A stretch of DNA of 64,000 bases from Nocardia amamiensis NBRC 102102 (GTDB taxonomy: Bacteria > Actinomycetota > Actinomycetes > Mycobacteriales > Mycobacteriaceae): positions 33,695-97,694 of the forward strand of contig NZ_BDBA01000023.1 in NCBI RefSeq assembly GCF_001612745.1. The letters are read 5' to 3'. The notes under the pieces are model-generated. The model made no database searches. It worked only from the letters and a program-made list of their open reading frames with translations, and was not told the origin of the DNA. Shown piece by piece: positions 43,217-51,479 of the stretch (its first letter is position 1; each line of letters starts with the position of its first letter). A program made the translations under genes and the position numbers.

Positions 43217-44478
43217 GCCACACCGCCAGCCTGCATCGCTGGACCACACAGGTACTTCCGAACGGTGGCCGTCCGGCCCGGCTCCTCGCGGCCGCCACGT
43301 TGGTGAGCACCATCGGCTTCGGCGTCTACCTCACCACCGGGGTGCTGTACTTCACCCGGGTGGTGCACCTGTCTGCGACCCAGGTGGGTGCCGGTCTGAC
43401 CGTGGCGGGGGCGGTGGCGCTGGCAGCCGGGATACCGTTCGGTCACCTGGCCGACCGGCGGGGCGCGCGGTCGGTCTATGCGCTGACGCTAGGGTTCGGC
43501 GCGGTAGCAACGGCAGGCCTGTGCTTCGTGCGCGACTTCTGGATGTTCGTGCTGTTCGCGAGCCTCGTTACTATCGGACAATCGGCGGGGCAGGCCGCGC
43601 GCGGTCCGCTCGTGCAGGAGTACGGCGGGGAGCGCCCCGCCGAGTTCCGCGGGTACCTGCGCTCGGTCACCAACCTCGGTATCTCGGTGGGTGCGGTGCT
43701 AGCCGGCTGGGGAATCACCGTCGACACCCGCTCGGCGTACATGGTGCTGATCGCGGGCAGCGGTGTGACGTACGCGGTCTCGGCGCTGCTCGTGGGCTTG
43801 CTGCCCTACCTTGCGCCGACATCTCAGGGGACCGAGCGGCGATGGGTGGCGCTGCGGGACCGCCCCTACCTCGTGCTGACCCTGCTGGATGGCGTGATGG
43901 CGATCCAGTACTCCGTACTGACCACGGCCGTGCCGCTGTGGCTGGTGGACCGGATCCTAGCACCGCATTGGTCGGTGTCGATGGTGATACTGATCAACAC
44001 CGTCGTCGTCGTCGCTTTCCAGGTCCGGGTCAGTCGCGGCATCACCACCCTCGCCGCGGGCGGGCGCGCGTTTCGCCGCGCGGGCTTCGCCTTCCTGGGC
44101 GCCGCCGTGCTGATCTCGCTACTGGTCGATGTCCCCGTGTGGCTCGCCGTGGCGTTGTTGCCGATCGGGGTCATCATTCACACGATCGGCGAGATCTATC
44201 ACGCCGCAGGCGGTTTCGAGCTGTCGTTCGCTTTGGCTCCACGAAATGCCGTCGGCCAGTACCAGGGCATGTTCGGTATGGGCCTCGGCTACGGAATCAC
44301 GCTCGGCCCCGCCCTGCTGATCACGTTGTGCATCGGGTGGGGGGTACCGGGATGGTGGATCGTCGGCGCCGTCTTCGCCTTGACCGGTCTGGTTGTGCCG
44401 CCGATCGTCCGCTGGGCCGAACGCCACCGCCCCTACCAGCAGGTTGGTCCAGCAGATGCCGAACCGAGCGAGTTGTAG
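43213..44478 (+). CDS. MFS transporter, 12 TM type
   Basis: A 421-residue MFS protein with about 12 hydrophobic segments. The loop 2-3 motif is GHLADRRGARSVY; helix 5 has SVGAVLAGWGI. The start (SLHRWTTQVLPNGGRPARLL) is cytoplasmic. Its ATG overlaps the ATP-grasp stop, so it is the last gene of the coupled cluster run and is the likely exporter of the product. A 37-base palindrome lies 74 bases after its stop. Confidence 0.85.
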   Translation: MSHTASLHRWTTQVLPNGGRPARLLAAATLVSTIGFGVYLTTGVLYFTRVVHLSATQVGAGLTVAGAVALAAGIPFGHLADRRGARSVYALTLGFGAVATAGLCFVRDFWMFVLFASLVTIGQSAGQAARGPLVQEYGGERPAEFRGYLRSVTNLGISVGAVLAGWGITVDTRSAYMVLIAGSGVTYAVSALLVGLLPYLAPTSQGTERRWVALRDRPYLVLTLLDGVMAIQYSVLTTAVPLWLVDRILAPHWSVSMVILINTVVVVAFQVRVSRGITTLAAGGRAFRRAGFAFLGAAVLISLLVDVPVWLAVALLPIGVIIHTIGEIYHAAGGFELSFALAPRNAVGQYQGMFGMGLGYGITLGPALLITLCIGWGVPGWWIVGAVFALTGLVVPPIVRWAERHRPYQQVGPADAEPSEL

Positions 44479-44551
44479 GCACGACATCACCGCGCCGGAG
44501 CGGGTTCAAATCGGGGGTTGAGAGACATTGACGAGAAAAGTCACGCTAAGG

Positions 44552-44588
44552 AGTTACCGCAGATAGTGACACACTATGTGCGGTAACT
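44552..44588. terminator. 37-bp near-perfect palindrome after the cluster
   Basis: AGTTACCGCA (44552-44561) pairs with TGCGGTAACT (44579-44588), and inside it ATAGTG pairs with CACTAT around ACA; only one central pair (G/G) fails. It follows the MFS gene and may be its terminator, but it is AT-richer than the other terminators here and could be a protein-binding or recombination site. Confidence 0.5.
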
Positions 44589-44785
44589 GCTGAGTCGTCC
44601 TGGCGCTATGCGCATTCCGGCCGCTGGCGACTCGGGACAGAAGCACGACGGCGGTACCGCGGTGGTTGGATCGTCGGCGAGCGCCCGATCTGGCTCGGGT
44701 GTGATTCCGGAGGCCGGTCACCGCTTGTAGCGGTGCTCGAGCCCACCGTGAAGTAGTCCAGGTCGCCGGTCGGGCGCAATACGAC

Positions 44786-45862
44786 GTGCTACAGATGGCG
44801 CTCGGCGGGCACACGGTTCGCGTATTCGGGTGGCGACGAACCAGGTGCGTGCGCCCAACGCCTCACCCGCGTCGGGGGCGTGTCGTCGCGTGCCTACAAC
44901 CAGGTGTCGAGGGTGGTAGTGGTGAGGCACTTCCCGATTCGGGCCTGACCGTCGCGGGAACGCTGTGTACTCCGCAGGGCGCTCGTGCAGTGCAGATCCT
45001 GCTGCACGGCTCTACCACCAACCGCAGTTACTGGGACTTCCCGTACCGATGGCCGACATATTCGTATGCGCACGCCGCGGAGGCCGCCGGGTTCGCGACG
45101 TTGCGGATCGATCTGCTCGGGTCCGGCGCTTCCTCTCACCCGCCGAGCACTGCCCTCGGCTACGGTGACCAGGCGGATGCGGTCCATCATCTGGTGTCCG
45201 CCCTGCGAGACGGCAGCTTCGACGGAGCTCGGTTCGACACCGTCGCGATCGTCGGTCACAGCAGTGGTTCGCTGGTGGGTCTGCTCGAAGCGGCGCGCTA
45301 TCACGACGTCGACGCACTGGTCGCCACCCCGTTCACCCCGATGTTCAATGTCGACGACATCCTCACTCGCCTTGTGCCGAATCTCGTTCCCTCCGTGCTA
45401 GATCCGCGATTCGGCGGATCCGGTCTCGACGTCGGATACGTGACCACGAGAGCCGGATCACGCGCGATGTTCTACCACCCGGCCGATACCGATCCACAGG
45501 TCATCGCCGCCGACGAGAAGAGCAAGGACACCACCGCTATGCCCATGCTGGCCACCGTCACGCCGGGGACCGTGTTCGAGGCGATGCAAGCCATCGACAT
45601 TCCCGTCCTCACCGTGAACGGAGCCGACGATCCGTTCACCTGCGGATTTCTCGCCTCGGACTGCTCGTCGTCGACTGCCCTCGCCGCGTCCGGACGCGCC
45701 GTCTTCGGGCCCGCGGCCGTAGTCGAGGCCGAAGTAGTGCCGCACAGCGGACATAACCTCGCACTCGAATACACCGCTCCGGTCACCGCGCAGACGATCC
45801 TGTCGCTTCTGACCCGCCACCTCGGCACAGGACATCCCCGCACAACCGAGGCCGACCGCTGA
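44786..45862 (+). CDS. alpha/beta hydrolase, N-terminus doubtful
   Basis: An alpha/beta hydrolase domain begins near residue 52 (LTVAGTLCTPQGARAVQILL, HGSTTNRSYWDFPYRW). The nucleophile is Ser in IVGHSSGSLVGL, an acid in VNGADDPFTCG and a histidine in VVPHSGHNLALE. Relatives in actinobacteria are exported and begin with a signal peptide followed by this same segment. Here the first 45 or so residues (GWRRTRCVRPTPHPRRGR) look like random coding of GC-rich DNA and no signal peptide is seen, so the gene may have lost its true 5' end. Any start from GTG 44786 on is uncertain. The stop overlaps the next frame (TGATG). Confidence 0.6.
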   Translation: MLQMALGGHTVRVFGWRRTRCVRPTPHPRRGRVVACLQPGVEGGSGEALPDSGLTVAGTLCTPQGARAVQILLHGSTTNRSYWDFPYRWPTYSYAHAAEAAGFATLRIDLLGSGASSHPPSTALGYGDQADAVHHLVSALRDGSFDGARFDTVAIVGHSSGSLVGLLEAARYHDVDALVATPFTPMFNVDDILTRLVPNLVPSVLDPRFGGSGLDVGYVTTRAGSRAMFYHPADTDPQVIAADEKSKDTTAMPMLATVTPGTVFEAMQAIDIPVLTVNGADDPFTCGFLASDCSSSTALAASGRAVFGPAAVVEAEVVPHSGHNLALEYTAPVTAQTILSLLTRHLGTGHPRTTEADR

Positions 45863-46505
45863 TGTCCGAGAAGACGACCCTCCGCAGCCGGGACTATCAC
45901 CAGACCATCGTGCGCGGGCCCGACCCGGTCACGGTGACCGCCGCACTCGCCGGCTCCGGGCGATTGTCCGGCTACGTCGCCTACGAGCGCGAGGGGCGAA
46001 TCCACCTCGGCGCCAACCCAATCGGATCGGTCACCGTCGACCGGGACCATATTCGTTCCACCCTCGGGGGAGAGTCCACCCAGGCGTGGAGCGGCACGTC
46101 GTGGCCGCTGGTCGGGGCCGCGCTCGAGCACGCGCCGGTGCGTGGCTGGCGTGCTTACGGGTGGGCCTGTTTCGAGCTGGCGCATCAGCCCGCGGCATCG
46201 CACGACGTGCTGGCGCACGTGATGATTCCGGGCATCGAGTTCGACATCTGCGACGACGCGGTGCTGATCCGCACCTGCGAGTCCACCGACGAGCGGCGGT
46301 CGGAGTGCCGCACGGTCAGGGGGAAAAGGTCTGCGCCGTCGTGGTTGTCGACGGCGAGACGCCGACCCTCGCCGACCTGCGCGGGTTCCTCATCGATTGC
46401 GGACTGGCCTCCTTCAAACTCCCTGACATGATCCGCAAGGTCACCAGCCTACCTGTCACCGCCGTCGGGAAGATCGACAGAAAAGCACTGCGCGCACAGC
46501 CCTGA
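45862..46505 (+). pseudogene. fusion remnant: salicylate synthase N-terminus joined to salicyl-AMP ligase C-terminus
   Basis: The first 150 codons read like the N-terminal part of a salicylate synthase (MbtI/Irp9-like): GYVAYEREGRIHLGANPIGS, then RGWRAYGWACFELAHQPA. The catalytic chorismate-binding domain is missing. Near 46315 the reading changes frame and becomes the C-terminus of a salicylate/DHB-AMP ligase: GEKVCAVVVVDGETPTLADL, then FKLPDMIRKVTSLPVTAVGK, with the terminal lysine region GKIDRKALR. So a deletion removed the end of one siderophore gene and most of the next. Both belong to mycobactin/nocobactin-type pathways. Confidence 0.75.
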
Positions 46506-46512
46506 TCATCTG

Positions 46513-46975
46513 ATGACTCTGGGAGTATGTGCCGACACTGTCCGGAAGTGGCGTAAACGGTTCTGCCGCAACGGGATCAAGGATCTGGCCGACTTGCCTC
46601 GCAGTGGCGGGCCGCGAGCGTTCGCCGCAGGGTCCTCGCCGAGGTCAAAGGCCCTGGCGTGTGAGCTGCCGGCCTGGTCCGGGCTGCCGCTGGCGCGCTG
46701 GAGCTGCCCGGAACTGGCGCGCGAGGCGGCGACCCGAGGCATCACCGACCGGATCTCGACCTCGACCGTGCGGCGCTGGCTGGCCGACGACGCGATCAAG
46801 CCCTGGCAGCATCGGTCGTGGATCTTCCCCCGCGACCCTATTTCGCGGTCAAGGCCGGCCGAGTGCTCGACCTCTACGCCCGGTTCTTCGACGGGCAACC
46901 ACTTGGCACCGACGAATTCGTGCTGTCGGTTGACGAGAAACCTGGCGTCCAGGCCAGAACGCGCAAACACCCCAG
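46513..46975 (+). pseudogene. IS630-family transposase, frameshifted and truncated
   Basis: The first frame gives VCADTVRKWRKRF (helix-turn-helix) and LARWSCPELAREAATRGITD, RISTSTVRRWLADDAIKPWQ, HRSWIFPRD. Near the run of C at 46830 the reading moves to another frame: PYFAVKAGRVLDLYARFF, DGQPLGTDEFVLSVDEKPG, VQARTRKHPSL. That is IS630 transposase up to its first catalytic Asp region (SVDEK), after which the match ends. No ends of the element were found. Confidence 0.75.
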
Positions 46976-47146
46976 CCTAAACGCACCAACTGACCACACC
47001 CCACACGGACCCGAAGGACGTCGCCAATCGTCGGTGCAGCCGCTGGTGCAGTATCGCGGCGGCATTGCTTCGGTGCGCAGTCATCCGGATCGGAGCTTGC
47101 CGCCGACGCGGGCTGGGTGTGAAGCTGACTGTGTCTACTGCGCCTA

Positions 47147-48259
47147 TCAGGTACGGGGCACGAACGCGTCAAGGATGGTGCGGAGGCGGTCGTCGCATGC
47201 CGAGTCGCCGCTGACCCAGGCACGGACCTGATCCACGAAGGCGTCGCTGCGCCGGGCGAGGTCTACGTAACACACCGAGTGCTCGACCGAATCGAACCAA
47301 TTCGGACCCGTGGCGGCACGGTCCGCGAAGGCAGCCGCCTGCCGACATATAGCGGTGATCTGTATGCTCCGGATCCCCTCACGCAGCCGGGGGTCGTCAT
47401 AGGGCGAACTGACCCGAGCCGGATCGATGTGCTCCAGTGGACGAGGGTCATGGCGAGCGCGTGGCGCATGGGGTTTGCCGTTCGGGCCGAACCCAGTTGG
47501 GCTGCAGTGGCTTCCCTGCACCAGACGCTCGACCGCGAGTATTGCGGTGCGGTGCAGGAATGTGAGCCTTTTGTCTGCGGGCAGCGTAGCACCAACCGCA
47601 TTGCCGTTGCTGCTGTCCACGGCGTCGAGATGCAGTAGGTAGCCTCGTTTGCTGCCCGGGTGCGGATCCGCCGCGGCGGCGGCGTGGAAGGCCAGGTGCC
47701 CGACGAAGGCGGTCTGTGGGTAGACAGCGGCCAGCATCTCCTGGATACTGCCCTTCAATCCGGTATCGACCAGGTGGACCACGGAACCGGGTGCGCCGAT
47801 CGGGATACCGTTGGCCAGAAAGTAAGCAGTGAGCCGATGCCAGGCCGCCCTGAAGTCGCCGCTCCAACGCGCGTGCTGGCGAAATGGCTCGACGTCCGGA
47901 AATGCGGCGCTGGTCGAGTTCTCTAGTGCGCACAGTGCGCTGTGCACGAGCGACCGCGACAGATACATCGGGACACAATGTGCCGCATAGAATTCAGGCG
48001 CTAGCGCGGCGAACGCATGGCCGAAGGCGAAGCCGTCGCGCCCCTGGAACACAACTGCCGCGCCGGGAGTGCTCCGAACCGCCGCAGTGATTTCGGGCAG
48101 CATATCGACGGCGATCTTGGTGATGAAGGGCGCCAGGTACTCCTCGGCGACTGCGGCGACGTCCCGAAAAGCACGGGTGCGCTCAGGGGAACCGAGGTCG
48201 AACGAAGCGGCGAAGATGTTGTACGTCAGCGGATCCAGTCCGATCGGAGCGGCGTTCAT
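47147..48259 (-). CDS. COG5610-like protein of unknown function
   Basis: A 370-residue protein. VVFQGRDGFAFGHAF, then PMYLSRSLVHSAL, then VVHLVDTGLKGSIQEML come in the order seen in the uncharacterised half of COG5610-type (HAD-linked) proteins, which have RDG, YxSR and VDIGxxGSIQ. The match is by pattern only. The phosphatase half is absent. Residues 1-80 are helical (NIFAASFDLGSPERTRAF). ATG at 48259 overlaps the stop of the 92-residue gene upstream (ATGA), so the two act together. No function is known. Confidence 0.55.
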   Translation of the reverse strand: MNAAPIGLDPLTYNIFAASFDLGSPERTRAFRDVAAVAEEYLAPFITKIAVDMLPEITAAVRSTPGAAVVFQGRDGFAFGHAFAALAPEFYAAHCVPMYLSRSLVHSALCALENSTSAAFPDVEPFRQHARWSGDFRAAWHRLTAYFLANGIPIGAPGSVVHLVDTGLKGSIQEMLAAVYPQTAFVGHLAFHAAAAADPHPGSKRGYLLHLDAVDSSNGNAVGATLPADKRLTFLHRTAILAVERLVQGSHCSPTGFGPNGKPHAPRARHDPRPLEHIDPARVSSPYDDPRLREGIRSIQITAICRQAAAFADRAATGPNWFDSVEHSVCYVDLARRSDAFVDQVRAWVSGDSACDDRLRTILDAFVPRT

Positions 48260-48534
48260 CGCGCCACCAGCAGGTTCGCCGCCTCGGCGATTCTGGTAAC
48301 CAGGAGGCGGATGGCCGCCGCTGTCTGTGGCGCGGCCGTGCGGTTCTGCTCGATGGTTTCGATCAACTCAGCGAGCGCTTCGTGCACGACGTCGAGTGCG
48401 GCACTCACCAATCGAAGGTTGATGTCCGGTCGATCAGGCGGCGAAGTAGCTGTGACGGCGAGACTGCTTCGCGTCGGTTTCTCCGATGCTCCGGGCGACG
48501 CGTGGTCTGTCGGGTGGCAATTTTGTTTCGGCAT
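48256..48534 (-). CDS. small partner protein, 92 aa
   Basis: ATG at 48534 opens a 92-residue frame. The first 45 residues are disordered (Pro, Ser, Thr), the rest is a helical stretch: INLRLVSAALDVVHEALAEL, IETIEQNRTAAPQ, IRLLVTRIAEAANLL. It overlaps the start of the 370-residue gene by 4 bases. The helical half looks like a dimerisation or partner-binding segment. Not recognised. The frame continues upstream to 48723, but that part runs into the divergent promoter. Confidence 0.6.
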   Translation of the reverse strand: MPKQNCHPTDHASPGASEKPTRSSLAVTATSPPDRPDINLRLVSAALDVVHEALAELIETIEQNRTAAPQTAAAIRLLVTRIAEAANLLVAR

Positions 48535-48560
48535 AGACGTAGAGTCGGTACGGAAGCCGA

Positions 48561-48650
48561 TGTCCGGCAATCGTGTCCGGCGACCGCTGGTGCCGGACTG
48601 GCCGGTCGATGCTGGTTGAGCCGCTATGGTGTCCGGCGATTTTGTCCGGC
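48561..48650. promoter_or_regulatory. two pairs of TGTCCGGC direct repeats in a divergent promoter
   Basis: TGTCCGGC occurs at 48561 and 48574 and again at 48630 and 48643, so each pair has a 13-base period. All four lie between the divergent starts at 48534 and 48678. Such paired direct repeats suggest a regulator binding site, perhaps for the HTH-NB-ARC protein encoded next to it. Confidence 0.6.
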
Positions 48651-48677
48651 GCCGGTGCGAGTGGTTCGGAGGTAGAT

Positions 48678-50981
48678 GTGGCTCGTCCGGGGCCCGGTGC
48701 CCGCTCTCGATTTCACGCAGCAATCGAGCGTGCGGTGCGCCATCTGGGAGGCGACCGGGCCGCCGCGAATCTCAGCGGAATCGGTAAGAGCGTGTGGTAC
48801 GACGCCAAACGGGGACGGGCAATTCCGGATCGATCGGCCACATGGCCTGCGATGCGGGCCGTGTTGGCAGATATACCCGCTGCGGTCACCAGGGTCGAAG
48901 ACTGGGACGGACTGTACGAGAGGGTCCTCGCTGACAGCGGTCGATCCGTGACCGCGTCTGCGAAACAGCGTCGTGACCAGGTGTCTGCTGTGCCGCGGCA
49001 GTTGCCGCCCGGGGTGCGGAAATTCGTCGGACGCGATGACCAGCTTCGAGAGCTGGACGAGCTGCTGACACGGCCCGGCGATGCCGGTATTGCGATGGCG
49101 GTGGTCACAGGGCGACCTGGTGTGGGTAAGACGATGCTGGCGGTACGGTGGGCAGGTCTACGGGCCCACAGATTTCCGGACGGGATTCTGTATGCCGATC
49201 TTCGGGGTTGGAGTGTCGGGGGCCCGGCGCGTGCGGAGGAGATCTTGCCGGGATGGTTGGGCGCTTTCGGCGTGGACCCGGCAACGGTCCCGGATGACCT
49301 GCATAGCCGTTCGGCCTTTCTCCGGACGGTACTGGACAACCGGCGGGTTCTGCTGGTCTTGGACAACGTCCGCGCCGAGGAACAGGTGCTTGCGCTGTTG
49401 CCGGCTGCGCCGTCGTGCGCGGTGCTGGTGACCAGCCGGTATGCGCTGACCGGGTTGGCAGTCCGGTACGGCGCCGAGATCGTGCGTGTGCCTCCGCTGT
49501 CCGACGAGGAGTCGCTGACCCTGCTGCGCGGATCCCTCGGCGACCGGGTCGGCGAAGGAGACGACGTGTCGTCTCTGATCGCGACGTGCGCGGGGCTGCC
49601 GTTGACGCTTCGGATCGTCGCGGAAACAGTGAAGGCGCGACCCCCTGCACCGCTCGCTTCGTTCGTGACCTGCTTGGCGGACAACCGGCGCCGTCTCAGC
49701 ATTCTGGAGAACGAGGATCCCAGCTCGGACCCCCGCACCATTGTGTCGTGGTCCCACCAACAGTTGCGCGACGAGGTGGCATCGACTTTCGAGCGGCTGG
49801 GGCTTGTCCCGGGCGCCGGTGTTCATCCCGATGCCGCCGCCGCGGTGGCGGGGGTGACCCCGGAGACCGCTGCTGGTCATCTGCGCGTACTCGACCGCGC
49901 GCACCTGATCACGCGGAACGCCGACGATCGTGTCGAACTGCACGATCTCGTCCATCTGTATGCCGCCGAAGTCGCGGAGAGCTCTCCTCGCGCCGAGCCG
50001 GCGATTGTGGCACGACAGCGGCTGTTCGACTACTACCTGCACACGGCCCGTCGGGCCGATGAACTGATCGAGCCTCTGCGATATCGCATCGCGTTGCCTG
50101 CGATCACGGTCGAGGCGACGTCGTTGGGTACCCCGGAGGAGGCGCTGTCGTGGCTGGAGGCCGAACGTTCGACGATGGTTGCTCTGTGCGCACAGGACCA
50201 CCCCGCACTGGACACCGCGCGCTGGCAGCTGGCATTTCTGTTGCGCGGCTATTTCTTTCGCACCAAACGTCTGTTCGAGTGGACCGACAGTCATGAGCAT
50301 GCGGTGCAGGCCGCGGTCCGGGCCGGTGACCGTCTCGGCGAGGCGATGACCCGCAGCAACCTCGGAGTGGTGTGGCATCAGCGCGGTGACGACAACGCGG
50401 CGATGGCGCAATACCGCATTGCCCGCCAGCTGTTCGAGGAGCTCGGCAACATCCACGGGTTCGCGAACACCTCGGCGCACGAGGCAGCCGTTCACCGACG
50501 TCGCGGTGACTTCGCCGAGGCGATCCGGCTGGACCGGGCGGCGCTCGAGATCTATCGCGAGGTCGGAAACCACCGCAATATCGCGATAACACTGCGCGGG
50601 CTCGGCATCTCGGAATCATCGCTGGGACAGGTCGACTCCGCTGTCCAGTACCTCGAGCAGTCCCGGAGTCTGTCACGTGAGCTGGGCATGCACATGGATG
50701 CCGCGCGGGCGGCGAACGGGCTCGGATGGCTGTATCTGCGCGCCGGGCAACCCCGCGCGGCCGACGAGGCGTTTCGCGACGCGATCGAATCCGACGCCCG
50801 ATCGGTTGGTCGGTTCGAGACGGCGATGGCGTTGCGTGGGTTGGGCGCGGTGGCGGTCTCAGGAGGTCGGATCCTGGATGCGAGGCGGTATTGGGCCGAG
50901 TCGCTCGAGATGCTCGAGGCGATGGGTTCACCCCGGGCCGCCGAGGTACGCGCCGATCTGGCCGGGTTACCTCCGGTGTGA
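48678..50981 (+). CDS. HTH-NB-ARC-TPR (STAND) regulator
   Basis: A 767-residue multidomain protein. The N-terminal 55 residues look like an HTH: RAAANLSGIGKSVWYDAKRG, RAIPDRSATWP. The NB-ARC ATPase follows: Walker A TGRPGVGKTML (near 145), Walker B VLLVLDNV, then LVTSRYAL, LPLTLRIVAE and a winged-helix part LHDLVHLYAAE. From about 520 to the end there are tetratricopeptide repeats (AMTRSNLGVVWHQRGDDNAA and following). It belongs with AfsR/MalT-type STAND proteins that switch state on ligand and ATP binding. GTG at 48678 follows GGAGG. Divergent from the COG5610-like pair. Confidence 0.85.
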   Translation: MARPGPGARSRFHAAIERAVRHLGGDRAAANLSGIGKSVWYDAKRGRAIPDRSATWPAMRAVLADIPAAVTRVEDWDGLYERVLADSGRSVTASAKQRRDQVSAVPRQLPPGVRKFVGRDDQLRELDELLTRPGDAGIAMAVVTGRPGVGKTMLAVRWAGLRAHRFPDGILYADLRGWSVGGPARAEEILPGWLGAFGVDPATVPDDLHSRSAFLRTVLDNRRVLLVLDNVRAEEQVLALLPAAPSCAVLVTSRYALTGLAVRYGAEIVRVPPLSDEESLTLLRGSLGDRVGEGDDVSSLIATCAGLPLTLRIVAETVKARPPAPLASFVTCLADNRRRLSILENEDPSSDPRTIVSWSHQQLRDEVASTFERLGLVPGAGVHPDAAAAVAGVTPETAAGHLRVLDRAHLITRNADDRVELHDLVHLYAAEVAESSPRAEPAIVARQRLFDYYLHTARRADELIEPLRYRIALPAITVEATSLGTPEEALSWLEAERSTMVALCAQDHPALDTARWQLAFLLRGYFFRTKRLFEWTDSHEHAVQAAVRAGDRLGEAMTRSNLGVVWHQRGDDNAAMAQYRIARQLFEELGNIHGFANTSAHEAAVHRRRGDFAEAIRLDRAALEIYREVGNHRNIAITLRGLGISESSLGQVDSAVQYLEQSRSLSRELGMHMDAARAANGLGWLYLRAGQPRAADEAFRDAIESDARSVGRFETAMALRGLGAVAVSGGRILDARRYWAESLEMLEAMGSPRAAEVRADLAGLPPV

Positions 50982-50990
50982 GGAGATCGC

Positions 50991-51479
50991 TCAGCCGTCC
51001 TGATCGAGGCGCTCGGCGATCCACTGGTGTATCAGGTTCGCGACCTGCACATCGTGCGGGCCGACATCCCCGGTTTCGGCGGCGTCGGCCAATCCCTCGT
51101 AGGCATCCTGAGCGAGTTCTGCGGCGGCTTCGAGTTGCCCGTCGAGGTGATCGGCGAAGGCCAGCGCGTAGGCCAGATAGCTGCGTGCGACCAGGGTGCG
51201 CGGGTCCTCGTCGCCGAAGGCCTCGGCGCGATGTCCGTGCAGTGCCATCGCCGCTTCGATCAGGTCGATCTCGTCATCGACTCCATCGCCAGCGAGGCGG
51301 ACACCATTGGCGGTGACGGTCTCCGGCAGGTCGGCAAGCTCGCTGTCCGCAGCGGTGCCACCGCGCAAGCGCCCGCGCATGAGATTCGCCAGCGTCCCCA
51401 TGGTGTCGCGATGATCGGGGCCTTGGTTTTCGAGACGACGCCACAGCAGCAAGTCGAAGGTGTCACCGGTCTCGCTCAT
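50991..51479 (-). CDS. small helical partner protein of the TIR-STAND gene
   Basis: A 162-residue acidic protein, mostly helical: FDLLLWRRLENQGPDHRDTM, GTLANLMRGRL, then ARSYLAYALAFADHL and AAAELAQDAYEGLADAA. The two halves look like single TPR-type helix pairs (the HRDTMGTLANL pattern recurs in the TPRs of the upstream gene). ATG at 51479 overlaps the end of the TIR gene by 17 bases, so both are made together. It may bind the TPR part of that protein. No known family name. Confidence 0.65.
   Translation of the reverse strand: MSETGDTFDLLLWRRLENQGPDHRDTMGTLANLMRGRLRGGTAADSELADLPETVTANGVRLAGDGVDDEIDLIEAAMALHGHRAEAFGDEDPRTLVARSYLAYALAFADHLDGQLEAAAELAQDAYEGLADAAETGDVGPHDVQVANLIHQWIAERLDQDG

Noticed and set aside
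44505..44530. Second tRNA or att half-site (GGTTCAAATC)
   Set aside because: Only a T-loop-like decamer matches; no cloverleaf can be folded around it and the flanks differ from tRNA-Pro.
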